Origin: Lophium mytilinum
Taxonomy: Eukaryota > Ascomycota > Dothideomycetes > Mytilinidiales > Mytilinidiaceae
Assembly (NCBI GenBank): GCA_010093605.1
Contig: MU004198.1
Coordinates: forward strand, 564,456-628,455
Length of the DNA: 64,000 bases
Direction of reading: 5' to 3'
In this document: piece after piece, positions 36,701-48,619 of the stretch
Layout: each line of letters opens with the position of its first letter
How positions within the stretch are numbered: position 1 is the first letter of the stretch
Made by a program: the position numbers and the translations under genes
The notes under the pieces: generated by a model
What the model saw: the letters and a program-made list of their open reading frames with translations, nothing else
What the model was told of the DNA's origin: nothing
Databases searched by the model: none

Positions 36701-36928
36701 GCAGCAAGAAGGAAGACGATACAGGCGAAGCGGGTCGTGCGCTGTCGGTCGTGGAGAAGAAGCTCTCGAAGACGTTGAGTACGGCCGCGACAGTCAATGA
36801 GCTCATCCAGCAGGCAACCGATGAGCGCAATCTGGCTGTTCTTTTCTGTGGTAAGTTGACTCAACCAGAACGAAGATACCTGTACTTTTGCTAATCCACG
36901 ATTCACAGGTTGGAGTGCGTACGTGTAG
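27734..36928 (+). CDS. TEL1: ATM-family checkpoint kinase Tel1
   Basis: Eight exons (27734-27779, 27827-29282, 29339-29679, 29732-34247, 34300-34690, 34741-35805, 35854-36850, 36909-36928) give 2943 aa. ATG 27746 is an in-frame alternative start. Tel1/ATM is the PI3K-like kinase activated at double-strand breaks by the MRX complex and acting in telomere maintenance. After a long helical HEAT region and FAT domain comes the kinase: KQLFKSGNDDLRQDA, IRTYKVVPLSPRSG, LGLGDRHCHNILL (catalytic loop) and VHIDLGIAFEAGRVLPVPE (DLG in place of DFG, as in other Tel1). ELIQQATDERNLAVLF and the FATC end GWSAYV follow. The intron at 35806-35853 interrupts KQL|FKSG and is a multiple of three. The last exon codes only for the final six residues. 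The ATM rather than ATR identity rests on kinase and C-terminal wording. Confidence 0.95.
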
Positions 36929-37373
36929 GCACTGATGTTGGAAAACCCTCGACGTGAGCTCTGCCATACAAAAATCGCCTTCTAATTTTCATAAAGCCTT
37001 CGCATCCTCGTAAAAGCCCTCCGACTTTCGATGACTTTACATATTAGGCGTTATAGCGGGCGTACGGAAATGAATTATTCCAGTTTACTATGGTTGCATC
37101 TGGAGCGATTGATCACATGCGTGCGGTCTGTTCACTATTCTGGAGTTCTTCTAAATATGTAGCGGAGTCATGAGCTCTAAATCGTGGTATCTGAACAGTA
37201 AGAAAATCGTACACTAAACGAAGGCGCGGCGTTTCTAAACCAAGCAGTCAACAGCCGTGATGGCTATATGCAATCGCAAATTCCGCGCAAGAAAACATGA
37301 CATCATGTGCCCGGTAACGCGATCAAGTGTCTCCAAAGCTCGCTTTCTAGCAAACGCCAAGCTAGTAATCGTT
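36929..37373. other. Convergent intergenic region
   Basis: 3' flanks of TEL1 and the rhodopsin-domain gene; nothing else seen. Confidence 0.5.
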
Positions 37374-38860
37374 TTATGACCTTGTACTAGTCACGTCGAT
37401 CTCCACTGTCCGCACGATATCGCCCTTTTCCACATCGTTTTGCTCCCTTCCCTGCCCCACCCGGGTTCGGTGGCCATACGGTGCCAGCTCGAGCGGTCCA
37501 TCGCGCAGCTCCAGCGTGGTCGATTTTCCGTCGGGCACAATGGCCTCTTGGCTTCCATCTCTTCTCTCGATTCCCAAGCCGCTATCGTTTTCGCTGATAC
37601 TGCCTCCGCGGCTGCCAAGCGGGTAGCTGGCGTGCGGTTTGCTGCCTTTGTACATCCGATACTGGGACAATTTGGTGCCGTTTCCGGTGTGCGAGCCAGA
37701 GATGCCGCCAGGGGTGCGGCGAGAGCCGCGGGAACCGGACCAGGTGTCGAGGCGGAAGAGAGATTTGAGCAGGGGCCAAAGGAGCGGGACGTTGGCAATG
37801 TAGACGGCGGTGGAGGCTTCGCCAATGTACCAGTTTAGGAAGATGGGCGAGTAGGGCTGGGTGAAGTTGTAGTAGCGGTTGAGGATTGCGGTTAGGACCT
37901 GTGAGCAAGGTGTTAGTGAGATGTCGTACATAGAGCGATTGTGAAGAAGTGATACTTACAACGAAGAGTCCAAGGCTGAATACGCTGTAGAGGATGATCT
38001 TCCGTTTAAGTGGGAGTTGGGTCTTTGCGATGAGGGGAATAGGAATACACAGCATTATTAGATCCGAGGAGACGTTGAAGACAGTGGAGGTTATGAGGTG
38101 GTTATAGTAGGTGGCACATTGAGCTTGAAAAAGGATTGGTTAGTCAGAGCCAATGGCGGGGTGTTCGTGCGGAAAGACTCACGGTATTTGACAGGAACTC
38201 TCCAGTACTCCGTGATAGGATGGCACCAGACCCCAAGGTACAATATTTGTGTGAGAACGTAACCAAAGACGCAGTAGCCGGCGACCCACTTCACAATGAG
38301 ATGTTCCCTTGGGAGGCCGTTTCTGACGACTAGTTTAGTATGGCCTCCGATGCACGTAGTCTGTACGTTGGGCTTGCAGTCACTTACGTCAACCGATTGT
38401 ACATGAACAACAGGCAGGCTTTGACCAGCCATGTTGTCGACAATTGGAACTCCTCCAGCGCAAGAGTCATCTTGCTACCCCATATCGCATTCTTGACACC
38501 TTGTGGCGATAATGACTCGGCCACTCCAGGAGGCAGGTAATTGCTCCCATTCTGCATCACTTGGTTCACGGATATGACATCGCCAGTGTATGTGATCTAG
38601 CGCGAAGGTTTAGCATTCAGAGAATGTCCAAGTCCATCTGGGAATCTGCGTACGACAATGAAGGCCATGATCCAATCATCAGCCTGGAACTTGGAGAAGC
38701 CGCCAAGAGCCATTCGACGAGAAACCCTGAACGGTGTCAGTGAGGCTTGACGCGATAATTAGAGTTTCGGGATAGCGAACATTCGCAGGGCGATCAGTAT
38801 GATACCCACAGCATACAGCGTCCATGATTCAATAGCCAGAACCTTGATCGGATCAGTCAT
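37374..38860 (-). CDS. Fungal rhodopsin-domain (PTH11-like) seven-helix membrane protein
   Basis: Six exons (38860-38781, 38726-38654, 38596-38388, 38322-38183, 38123-37960, 37898-37374) give 396 aa. The hallmarks of the family are present. MTDPIKVLAIESWTLYAVG starts helix 1, then RMALGGFSKFQADDWIMAF with the RxxxGG...DDW turn. WLVKACLLFMYNRLT, HPITEYWRVPVKY, QCATYYNHLITSTVFNVSSD and PIPLIAKTQLPLKRK follow, and LNWYIGEASTAVYIANVPLL ends the membrane part. About 125 residues of polar, Gly/Ser-rich cytoplasmic tail complete it. No CFEM domain precedes the helices. Relatives are described as putative receptors or membrane sensors; ligand and partners are unknown. The first donor (GTTCGC) is unusual but is the only one that keeps the family motif in frame. 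Confidence 0.82.
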
Positions 38861-40273
38861 TTTGAAGGGATGTACGTGAGCACAGCATACACTATGGTAC
38901 GAAATAAATGAAAGACGGTTCAAAGAGTGGACGAAACTCGCTCAGGGGCCCCAGCTTAATATCATCGATCTGGGAGATCAATAGGTTGCCAGATAAGAAA
39001 AGCATTAATCAGGGGCACTCGATTTATGAGTGGGTAACGTGCACAAAGACGGTATATGGCACATCATGTGGATCAGATAGACCCCGTTAGCGAGTAGACG
39101 CGGTACGGAGAGGGGGAACTTCTGGGGAAAAAACATGCAGCAAGTAAAACCATGCTTATTTTGGGATCAGCTAACTACATCCCACGGCGGGGGCGTACTA
39201 TTGACTAGGAGCTGTCAGTCTCGACCCAGACGACGGGCGCGCCGGTCGGCACGAGTCGACGACAGCTGTGCACTACGAGGTGCGACTCCGGACGGGGGGG
39301 ATTAGTATGGCGCTACGATGGTACGATGCAGGGGCGCTGATACCAAGGGCAAAGCAGGCGCTCGAGCGATCGGGGACCGAAGAGCCTACAACTTTGATTC
39401 GGCCCGGATATGTAGCACGATTCCGCCAAGGGCGACGCGGTATGGTGTTGAGGCTTGAGGCTTGCGCGCCGTGCCTGGCGTGGACCCTGTTCAGCATCCT
39501 TGCTTGGGAAGTGGCAGTTTATGGATTGCCAGATTGCTGATCCTAAAACATCCTATGCCACGAATACTCATCCGCTCTGGGTTTGTATGCCCCTCCTAGC
39601 ACCGCCTGAGCTCGTGTAGTACGGTAGTAGATTTTGGAATGAGTGTTGGAAAACGGCAGTTTTGACAAGCTTAATCGCTCTCGGGTCTTCAGCTCAGATA
39701 GACTCGGGATTAGATTGCCACTTATTCAAGCGAGCCTGGGTACGTACCTCTCATCGACCTAGATTCGCCTAGTCCTGCCGCGCCAGCATGCTTCTTCCCA
39801 CTCAAGCACCCCTTAGCATGCGTCCAACCACACCCCTCGAAGGCTCCCAGCGGCACAGTGGCAGCGACACCAGCGTGCCGCGGGAGCCTCTTCCATACGA
39901 GGCGCAGTGGGGAAGGCATGCGGCAGATTCTCTCACCCGGCCCACGCGTCATATTTCTGGTCGACATGTTGCTGGCGCTGCGACAACTCGTGCCGCCTCG
40001 TCCCCGGCAACCGACGAAGTCACAGCCAGGTTCAAGAGCTAGGACAAATGAGTCTCCGTGTGCGCCCGGTCGATAACCACGCCGCATCAGGGTGCTGTGC
40101 AGGAGCTTTAGGCCGTCTAGGACCTCATCGAACCATAAAAAGGTGACGTGAATCACGGCTGGTCCTTTACAGCCGTCCGAGACTGTCGAAGAGGCATTTC
40201 ATTCCTGTATCTTTATTAGAAAGCGTCTCTCGCCGCAATTGCATGCTTCAAGAGTCAAATTCACGCAATCGCC
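38861..40273. other. Gene-poor interval
   Basis: 1.4 kb between divergent genes, hence promoters of both. ORFs at 39268-39540 (plus) and 39722-40156 (minus) are GC-rich, low in hydrophobic pattern and unrecognised; I leave them out. Confidence 0.45.
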
Positions 40274-42594
40274 ATGGCCAACCCCTCCATCTCTGCCCTC
40301 GAGTTCTGCCAGCGGAAGTTTGACTATCTGATCGTCGGTGGCGGCACGGCTGGTCTCGTCGTCGCAGCACGTCTGACCGAGCGTCCCGACATCACGGTAG
40401 GAGTCTTGGAAGCGGGACCTGCAGCTGTCGACGACCCAATCATCAAGGTCCCGGGTCGTTTTGGAGAAAGCCTAGGCACGGAATACGACTGGCAATTTGA
40501 GACAGTACCGCAGCCAGGTTTGAATGGTCGGCGCATTCCCTGGAACCGAGGACGGGTTCTCGGCGGGACAAGCGCGCTCAACTTTATGACTTGGAACAGA
40601 GGCAACCGCCAGGACTATGATGCATGGGAAGAGCTGGGGAACACGGGCTGGGGTTGGGATAGCCTTCTGTGAGTCCATCCAGCCCCGCGTTGCACTGCGC
40701 TCAGCCGTGCTCACGCTCAGTCAGCCCGTTCTTCAAGAAATCGGAGACCTTCGACGAGCCGTCTGCAGAGCATCAATCTCGTCACCATACCCAGTTCAAA
40801 AGCGAGTTTCATGGAAGCAATGGCCCCGTCCGGACTGTCCACTCCAAAGAGTACTCCATGCCTCACCAATATTGGCACGCAACTCTGGACCGCCTAAGCA
40901 CTAGAACAAATACGAGCCATTTCTCGGGATCTAACCTCGGGGCATTCACCACCCTAACATCCGTAGATCCAGACACAAGAACGAGATGCTCTTCGGCAAC
41001 TGCATACTACCTGCCCAACTCGTCGAGGGAAAACCTTGTGTTGCTTACTGAGGCTACTGTCCTAGAAATAAACATCGAAAAAGACGGCCGAGATGAATGG
41101 GCCGCGAAAGGGGTCAAATTCATCCACGCGGGCCAGGCGTTCGTCGCACATGCAGGCTGCGAAGTGATACTCTGCGCAGGTAGCGTGCAGTCACCACAGT
41201 TGCTAGAGCTGTCGGGAGTCGGGAGCCCTGACGTCCTCGAGGCGGCTGGCATTCCTCTCAAAGTCTGCAATCCGAACGTGGGGGAGAACCTCCAGGACCA
41301 TATGAGTAAGACCCTCCACTCCATGCAGCGCCAACACAGTAGTCTATGTGCGTTTTCTCCGTGGCTGCGCGGGGTGCTTCGATAATCTCTCAGCTATCGC
41401 TGCGGGATGATTCGCATAACAAACCGAGCACGCTGGGCATGGAAAAGCGGCATACTCAGCCAGCATTCTCTCTCGTGCGGTCGCGTGTACACCTGTGTGC
41501 CACTGCCTCAAGTGCTTCATCAAGCTTCCGCATAGCACGGGCTATGAGTTTCAATCTCTTTTACTTTTTAAAAATGTGTCGAAGCACCGCAAGCAATGGC
41601 AGACAGGTGTACACAAGGCGAGTGTTCGAAAAACGAAGTCAAGACCCCGAACAGTTACAGAAGAAACACGCACATATTATTCTACGGCAATTGCGTTATG
41701 CCAGCACTTGCAGGCGATCTAACGGTATTTCTAGTGACGGCGATGATCTTCGAGATTGACCCCCGCATCATCGGTCCCGACGAGTTACGCGCCGATCCAA
41801 AGCTGGCTGAGGCTGCTGATCTTACTTATGAGACGTCACAGTCTGGCGTACGTGCAATGTTGCCATGTGCCCTCAGCTACGTTCCCGTCTCACAAGTCAT
41901 ACCCTCCGCAACGATCGCGGGATTGGCGCGACGAGTATCGACGCCGAAGAGCAGTCTGCGAGATCGAGTCCTAGCCAAGCAGTTCGCTCCAGGCGTGCTT
42001 CGTGGGCAGGTGGAATATCTGTTCGATGTCGGAAACTGGAGTCAATATTTCAAGTCGGAGCCTGGTAAGGTTTACGGCACGATGCTAATGATGCTCCAAC
42101 TTCCCTTCAGCCAGGGCTCCGTCCATATTCCGCCAAAGTCGGCCGCAGGGCCGCCCACAATGCTAACCAAGCCAGTCATTGACCCTCAGTACTATGGAGG
42201 AGAGGGCGGGGGGGTTGACTTTGACATCATGACGGCAGGGCAAAAGTTCGCCGCAAAGATCTGCTCCACTGCGCCGCTCTCGAACATCATCAAGTCTCGC
42301 GTCTTTCCACCTCAGCAAGGCGCTACTGCGGACGAAGAAGACTTCACAGACTTTGTAAGGAACTTTACTGCTTCCGACTGGCACCCTGTTGGCTCGTGTG
42401 GGATGGGCGGCTCGGCTGGTATCGCAGCCGGAGTAGTTGACGACAGACTGCGGGTGTATGGTGTCGGTGGCCTCAGAGTTGTCGACGCAAGCATCATGCC
42501 CTTGCAGATCTGCGCGCACGTCCAAGCGACTATCTATGCGATTGGGGAAAAGGGCTCGGCTATGATCTTGGAAGATCGGAGGGTCGGGGGATGA
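40274..42594 (+). CDS. GMC-family FAD oxidoreductase
   Basis: Three exons (40274-40668, 40725-41305, 41735-42594) give 611 aa. The ADP-binding motif is FDYLIVGGGTAGLVVAARL near residue 16. Both GMC signatures are present: GRVLGGTSALNFMTWNRG and GSVQSPQLLELSGVG. The active-site His is in DWHPVGSCGMGG and a second His in CAHVQATIYAIGEKGS, so the catalytic pair looks intact. The family oxidises alcohols, sugars or choline with FAD; this one resembles aryl-alcohol/choline-dehydrogenase-like fungal members, but the substrate cannot be read. I see no signal peptide. The second intron is 429 bp, many times longer than its neighbours, and carries an inverted repeat. It joins NLQDHM to MTAMIFEIDP exactly as the family predicts. 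Confidence 0.85.
41485..41614. repeat. Imperfect 34-bp inverted repeat inside a GMC-gene intron
   Basis: Arms at 41485-41518 and 41581-41614 pair at about 28 of 34 positions, starting GTGTACACCTGT on one side and ending ACAGGTGTACAC on the other, with a 62-bp loop. The layout resembles a small MITE. I found no clear target-site duplication, so a plain hairpin remains possible. Confidence 0.55.
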
Positions 42595-44092
42595 TGGGCA
42601 CATGCAACCAGGCTCCGTGGTGAGGATCCGGGCGTCGCTTCAAGATGGGACAATGGTAGTCGAAGATTTGTACACCCGCCTCGACCTGCCCACGAAGCTC
42701 CACCTTTGCTCCGTAATACTGCCTAGACACATAATCACAGAGCGCACACGCTATCCCGCGCCCTCTCCGCCTTCCGCAGCGCTATCCATCGGGAAGGTCG
42801 TATTCTGCGGCACTTATCTTTGCTTATTTACGGGCTTCTTGCCCGCTTTCGGCCAGGCCCACACGCGAACCCACTGCGGCCAAGCTCCTGGTGGCTGATC
42901 TCGGGTCCCGCCTGAGCGGCACCGGCTCGCTCGCGCTTCCTCAGTGGGCCGGCCGAACCCTGAGAGGGGACAGCGGGAGATATGCGTTTGGATGCGTCTT
43001 GGCATCAAGCTTGACAGGCACCAGACGGCTCAGGCTCTTAGCAAGTCTAGGTAGTCGCCGCACCGTGTTCCCCGCCGCGCCAGACCCGCCCGGAGCTGCG
43101 ACGACGAGATTCCGGTGTACATACACAGTATGGCCGAGACGCAGCTACACAGTAACAGTGTCAGGACCGTCTCGCGACATGAGGAACGCTGTTATGTCCT
43201 AGATCTCGGGGTTAGAGGCCATTCTTGCCGATAGATCAGGACGAACGAGTCACGCAACCGGTCTAGATTTGTTGTTTCACAGTTTATGAGCTGACTTTTA
43301 TCGAATAGCGAAGATACAGTACGACAGGCCATGGGTTCGATAAGACCTGCTGCGCTTCTATAGTCTGCTCGTCAAGGTACTGTACCTCGAGCATACTTAC
43401 TCGCGGGCATGCTTTGAACTGCCATGGGTCGACACTTGGGATGCGCAAGCTCGCTAATCGCCACGTTCCCTCGCATGCCCTCTTCCCAAGTCCTCTCGAT
43501 CACCGTAATCAACTGCATGGTTCTCCGCTTCTTTGCCTCCATGTTCTTCCATGTTGCACAAGAGAAGGCTTTTCATGCACATCTTGCCACAAGGAGCGAT
43601 GTTCTCGTACCGACGAACAGACTACTCATTGCGGCTCCACGCGAGAGTGCGCCACCGGGAGAAGGACTGGTCGTCAACCCATCTGCATTTAGCACCTGCA
43701 GCGGCTCTAACTATGTCTCAGGCAAATAGAGTTTCCCGCGGCCCACTGCCGAATGGCCACTGAGACGAAGACGGCCCCGGCACAGCGGTTGTGCTGCACG
43801 ACGCCAGATCCGTAACGTGGGATGCACGATGGTTTCAGTGCTCCCCATGGCGGTACCTCTTGCCCTGGGCTGGCGCGCCACGTTATCTGTTTAGTCAAGG
43901 AATCCCAACGGTCTGGATGGCGTTTTGACTATCTCCCGCAGGAAGTGAGAGCCTCGCTTCGCCGCATACCGGCACCCATCCCATCCGTTTCTAGCTTTCT
44001 TCCAGGCTCCCCACTCCTCTCAGTCCCCAGACTACTTCTTTTGCTTCTCTACATCCTCCATAACCCTCCAAAGATCATTGAGGGTAGACAAG
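42595..44092. other. Gene-poor interval
   Basis: 1.5 kb of normal GC content between the GMC gene and the MFS gene. Overlapping short ORFs near 43414-43763 have no family wording. Nothing else recognised. Confidence 0.45.
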
Positions 44093-46199
44093 ATGGTGGA
44101 CCAAACCGAGGTAGCCGAAGGAAGATTCATCCCTGGGACTGCTCTGCTCGTTGACGGTATGAACAGCCTTTCTCAACTCCACTAGCTGTGCTGCAATTCG
44201 CTCGAAGCATGCTCTAATCGCCGTCTTACTTGAGTCTAACGATGCATAGATGCCGGACAGGAAGTTGGAAAGCATGCGGGGGGGAAGCATACCGAGATCG
44301 TTTTGATCCCTCCGCCATCCGATGACCCCAATGATCCCTTGGTGAGTCGCCGCTGTGGATTCTGTGCGATATTCATGTCGCTAATGTCTGACCTATAGAA
44401 CTGGTCTATGAACCGCAAGAGGTTGCAGCTTACGTTGATGTGCTTGTACACTTTCATTCTTAATGGCTTGTGAGTACGATGCAATCTGTAACAGCCCGTC
44501 CACCTACTAATAACTCCTAGTGTAAACTTTTACGGCGTGGCTTACGTCGGCTTGTCTACGGACCTCAAAATATCCTTCAATGGATTGAACGTTGGGTAGG
44601 TTTACCCGCTCTAAGCACGATGCCAGTGAACTAACGTCAACGTCTAGGAGCGCGTTGCTATTTCTGTTCAGCGGCATTGGTGCTGCCTTTTGGCAGCCAG
44701 TGGCTATGAAATTTGGTCGACGACCGGTCTACATCATCGGACTGATCATCACCATGGTTGGTAGCATCGTTGGAGCTACGCAAAAGGATTTCAACATCTG
44801 GTGTGTCTTTAATGTCATATGGGTAAGTCGCACTTATATATCGACGTCTCTCGAACGCCACTGACAATTCCAAAGGGTCTTGGATGCGGCCCGAAAGAAG
44901 GACTACCCCAGATCTCCCTGCAAGACACATATTTCGCCCATGAGATGGGAGCCAAGGTTGGCTATTGGGCACTATGCTATAGCGCTGGCGCTTTCATAAC
45001 TGTAAGTTGCCCCAAACTCAACTCGCGATTCAAACTAACACTGCATAGCCACTAGTTGCAGGATATGTGTACGTTCAGCTGAGCTGGCGCTGGTGTTTCT
45101 GGATCACCGCCATCGGAATGGTTAGTTACTTTCATTTATTCTCAGGCCTCGCCGATGAACGTCTCTGACCAATGCACAGGGCGCTCTTGCTATCCTTCTC
45201 TTCTTCACTTTGGAAGAAACCTTGTATCCTCGCACTTTCTCGACCGAGGGAGTTTCGCCATCTGTTTCAGGTGCTGGGTCGACCAGTGAGAAGTCTGATC
45301 CTGATGCCGTCAGCAGTGACGAGAAGGGCGCAGTCACTGTGTCCACTGCTCTACCTTCCCAGAAAAAGCTGAAGACTTTCTGGGAAGCACGTCCATTGCA
45401 CGTGTACGGCATCAACCCCGGCCCATCCTGGCGTGACCTGTTCTTCCGGCCATGGATACTAGCAACCTTCCCCCCTGTCCTCTGGGCTGGCTTCTTTGCT
45501 GGTGTCTCGGTGTGCTGGTGGGCTGCCATATTCACGACACAGTCTGAGTTCTTCTCCGCTCCTCCGTACCTCTGGAGTGGGGAATCCGTCGGCCTCACGA
45601 ATGCGGCTGCCCTTATCGGAAGCATTCTGGGCACGATCTTCGCTGGTAATATCAGCGATTGGTGGGTCCTGGGAGCTGCTCGCAGGAACAAAGGTGTCCG
45701 CGAGCCAGAGCAGCGCTTGTCTCTGCTGCTCGTGACCGCCATCATCACAGCCGGTGGGCTAAACATGTATGGATACGGTGTGTGGCACGGAGTGCACTGG
45801 ACATGCCCTGTATTTGGCATGGGCCTCATGGCCTTCGGCTTCACCGCCTGCTCCATCATTGCGGAGGTAAGAAAACCCATCTCCCCACTATCAAGATGCC
45901 ATATTTCTAACTTTATTTAGACCTACGTTCTCGACTCCTACCGCGCCGTCGCCGCGGAAGCACTCGTACTGCTCAACATCTTCCGCAATCTGATCGGTAT
46001 GACCTTCGTTTTCGCGATCCAGCCGTGGTTGGACCACTCAGGCTGGGGCAATGCGTATGTGCAGATGATGGCGCTGGCTATTATCACCCATCTGACTGTC
46101 ATCCCAATGATGATGTACGGCAAGAAGCTGAGGGCGGGCACGTCGGAGAAGTATCTTAAGATGTTGGCGGATAGTGGAATTCCTGTGACGTATGCGTAA
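44093..46199 (+). CDS. Major facilitator superfamily transporter, DHA1-like
   Basis: Nine exons (44093-44156, 44250-44341, 44399-44469, 44521-44595, 44648-44822, 44876-45001, 45049-45120, 45180-45866, 45921-46199) give 546 aa. The polar N terminus carries the DPNDPLNWS box typical of fungal drug/polyamine H+ antiporters. Helices follow (LMCLYTFILNGLVNFYG, GSALLFLFSGIGAAFWQPVA), then the loop 2-3 motif KFGRRPVY. A long cytoplasmic loop (about residues 250-310) separates the two six-helix halves. RNLIGMTFVFAIQPWL is the usual late motif. The substrate cannot be told; HOL1-like and multidrug members share these features. All introns are 46-93 bp with clean branch points. It stands just before the AT-rich relic, the last gene of the normal-composition part. 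Confidence 0.85.
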
Positions 46200-46424
46200 G
46201 AGACAATGCTATTCAGCACTGGGCTTTGAAAAAGATTTCAGTGAACTATAGTCAAGCGCATATTAGCGATTACAGATATCAAGATTTCAGACATGAATAA
46301 TAATAACACTTGTAGATCCAAGATCCTAATGCCACAACAAGTTAATCCCCTAGTAGAAAAGAGGAGTATAAGTTGATTATATCTCTAGGCGTTAGTATCT
46401 ATACACTCCCTTCTTAGTAGTTGC

Positions 46425-46470
46425 ACGGGACGAAACCGTGAGCGTTTGAACGTGATACAACGAACGTTAG
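46425..46470 (+). repeat. Dispersed repeat segment, copy 1
   Basis: Begins ACGGGACGAAACCGTGAGCG and matches 63955-64000 in the same orientation over 46 bp. The differences are mostly of the C/T and G/A kind expected from RIP. Confidence 0.8.
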
Positions 46471-46572
46471 ATAATGTTATAAGAACGTTAGAGAAACGTT
46501 TTACAATGCATTAAATGCTGTATATATACTCCGTTGCTGTCAATGTAGAATAGAACTGAAGCAATACAATTC

Positions 46573-46608
<36 letters not shown>
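46573..46608. repeat. CTAT microsatellite
   Basis: About nine CTAT units in the AT-rich relic. Confidence 0.95.
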
Positions 46609-47289
46609 ATATTCTCCCATCAACTCTATACCTTTAACAATACCTGGGTGAAATTTTATAATAGTAGATGCTATAAAGTAGTCTTAGAGAATAGTTTTAT
46701 TTTAGTAGTATATATAAGGCTGTGCATACTTATGTATTTATATCTAGGGGCTAAATATACTACTAACCTAGTTATTAGAACCTACTCTAAGGCTCTCCAC
46801 TAAAGTATAAGGCTAAATAATAAGGCTAGAAATAAGGGCTATCTAACAAGAATATAATGCTTATATACTATACTACTGTATTTAGTAAAAAGGCTTTTAT
46901 AGTTAGTTGATAACTTAAGCAAGCTTATAGAGGCCTTAGCAATACGTATAAGGTAATAGAAAGAGGGTAAAGTACTAGATTTAAGAAGGTATACAGTAAA
47001 TATAAAAGCTATATATAGCTACTAATATAGTAGTAGAGGGTAGAATAGTTACAGGAGTAAGAATTACATTTACTAAAAGGGAGAGAGAGTAGAAGAAGAT
47101 AACCTTAATAATATTATATTAAAGATAAGGCCGTAGCTATTATACTACCTAGGGCAGACGTCGCAAAAAGAAGAGATAATAGATAATAAGACGCCGCCCT
47201 CCGCAATTAGGAAGGGGCCTAAACATTTATTATATACCGCTTGCATACCTACACTAATCTACCTTACTATACTAATACTCTATCTATTA

Positions 47290-47290
<1 letters not shown>

Positions 47291-47383
<93 letters not shown>

Positions 47384-47384
47384 A
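47291..47384. repeat. Long CTAT microsatellite
   Basis: About 23 uninterrupted TCTA/CTAT units, the same unit and orientation as the array 700 bp to the left. Confidence 0.95.
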
Positions 47385-48619
47385 TATTAATATATCTATT
47401 AATTAACTAACTTATCTAGTTACTTATATATCTATCTAAAAATATTCATCTCCTAACTATTTAACTTATGCTACTAAAATCTATTTTATAATACTTTACT
47501 ATATTTTATCCTTACTATCTTACCTTTACTATCTTTTATTACTATACTTTAATTCTATAGTATAAGTAATAAATATTGTAAAAAGGCTAAGAACCTCTAT
47601 TTTTATATAGTAGAGTTCTCTATATAACAGAATTAGTTTAACTAAGTAATATCTTGAGAGTTCTTTTTTTATCTGATATATTTCTAATTAAATTTTTATT
47701 AATTTCTAGTAATTTCTTTTTGAATTTATTACTTATATATAAAAAGTACAGTATTTTTATCTCTACTTTTAATTAATTATTTCTAAGTACTAAAAGTACT
47801 CTAGTTATACTCTTCTGTTGGTAAATTAATATAATAGACAATTTAAATTTTAAAGCTGTAGTATAAAATTCGCCTATTTAAAAGTATTAATATAAATATT
47901 TATACTATTAAAGTAATTATAAATAATACTCTAAGTTTATCTAGATAGATTAGAAGTATATATATATATAACTTCTTAATAACCTAATATTAGTATACTT
48001 ATATAAGTTTATATTCTACACTAAATTAACTTAATTTAGAAGCCTATATACTAGGTAATAAATAGATAAAGTATAGTATAACTTTAAAGAAGGTTTTTAA
48101 ATAGTATCTAAGTAATATAATATAGACTAGCACCTTAAAGTTATAATTTAGAAATAACTTATTAAAGATTAGAATTAGTATATATTATAGCTATTTTAAA
48201 ATACTTAATATTAATATATAGATTTATAATTAAATTAAAATAAATTAGCTCTATTATAATAGATACTTAAATATCTCTAAAAAAGTATTTACTATATTAA
48301 TTACTTATTATCTATATGCAATATCTCTATTTATTTTCATGGGCTGCACAATCTTAAGGCTAAAAGATTCCAACAGCTTAACCAGTTGAATTAGCCTCGA
48401 GCTACGTCTCCTCGAGCAACTTGACAACTTCTACCTTTCCCATCACCGCGGCCGCTTGTGTGACCCGCTCGCTTGTGGATTACGTTATCGCGTAGGTAAC
48501 ATAATGTTCTGCCTAAGGCACTTTGCACTTATGCGCCTAATAGAATTTGACCATATTTCCCTTGCATCAATAGCAGTCACCTTCACGAGACACTCAGTCA
48601 CCCGCTTTGTCCTTCCAGA

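Larger units (their letters stand above)
46200..48340. mobile_element. AT-rich repeat relic, probably RIP-degraded
   Basis: Base composition falls sharply just after the MFS gene. Most of 46600-48330 is A+T with long TA/TTA runs and no ORF, bounded by normal sequence near 48340. This is the usual look of a repeat destroyed by repeat-induced point mutation. The less affected left end (46425-46570) shares 46 bp with the right edge of the window. No protein domain survives, so the family is unknown; an LTR-type or DNA element are both possible. It appears old and non-functional. Confidence 0.6.

Noticed and set aside
39722-40156. Minus-strand ORF of 144 codons between the rhodopsin-domain and GMC genes
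   Set aside because: GC-driven open frame, overlapped by several others; no splice or domain support.
41346-41759. ORFs inside the 429-bp GMC intron
   Set aside because: The intron boundaries rejoin a conserved GMC motif exactly, so the ORFs are incidental.
43414-43763. Three overlapping plus-strand ORFs upstream of the MFS gene
   Set aside because: Mutually exclusive frames in GC-rich sequence without recognisable content.
46573-47384. Regular CTAT arrays considered as a CRISPR-like or telomeric array
   Set aside because: Simple tetranucleotide slippage with no spacers; not the fungal telomere unit TTAGGG.
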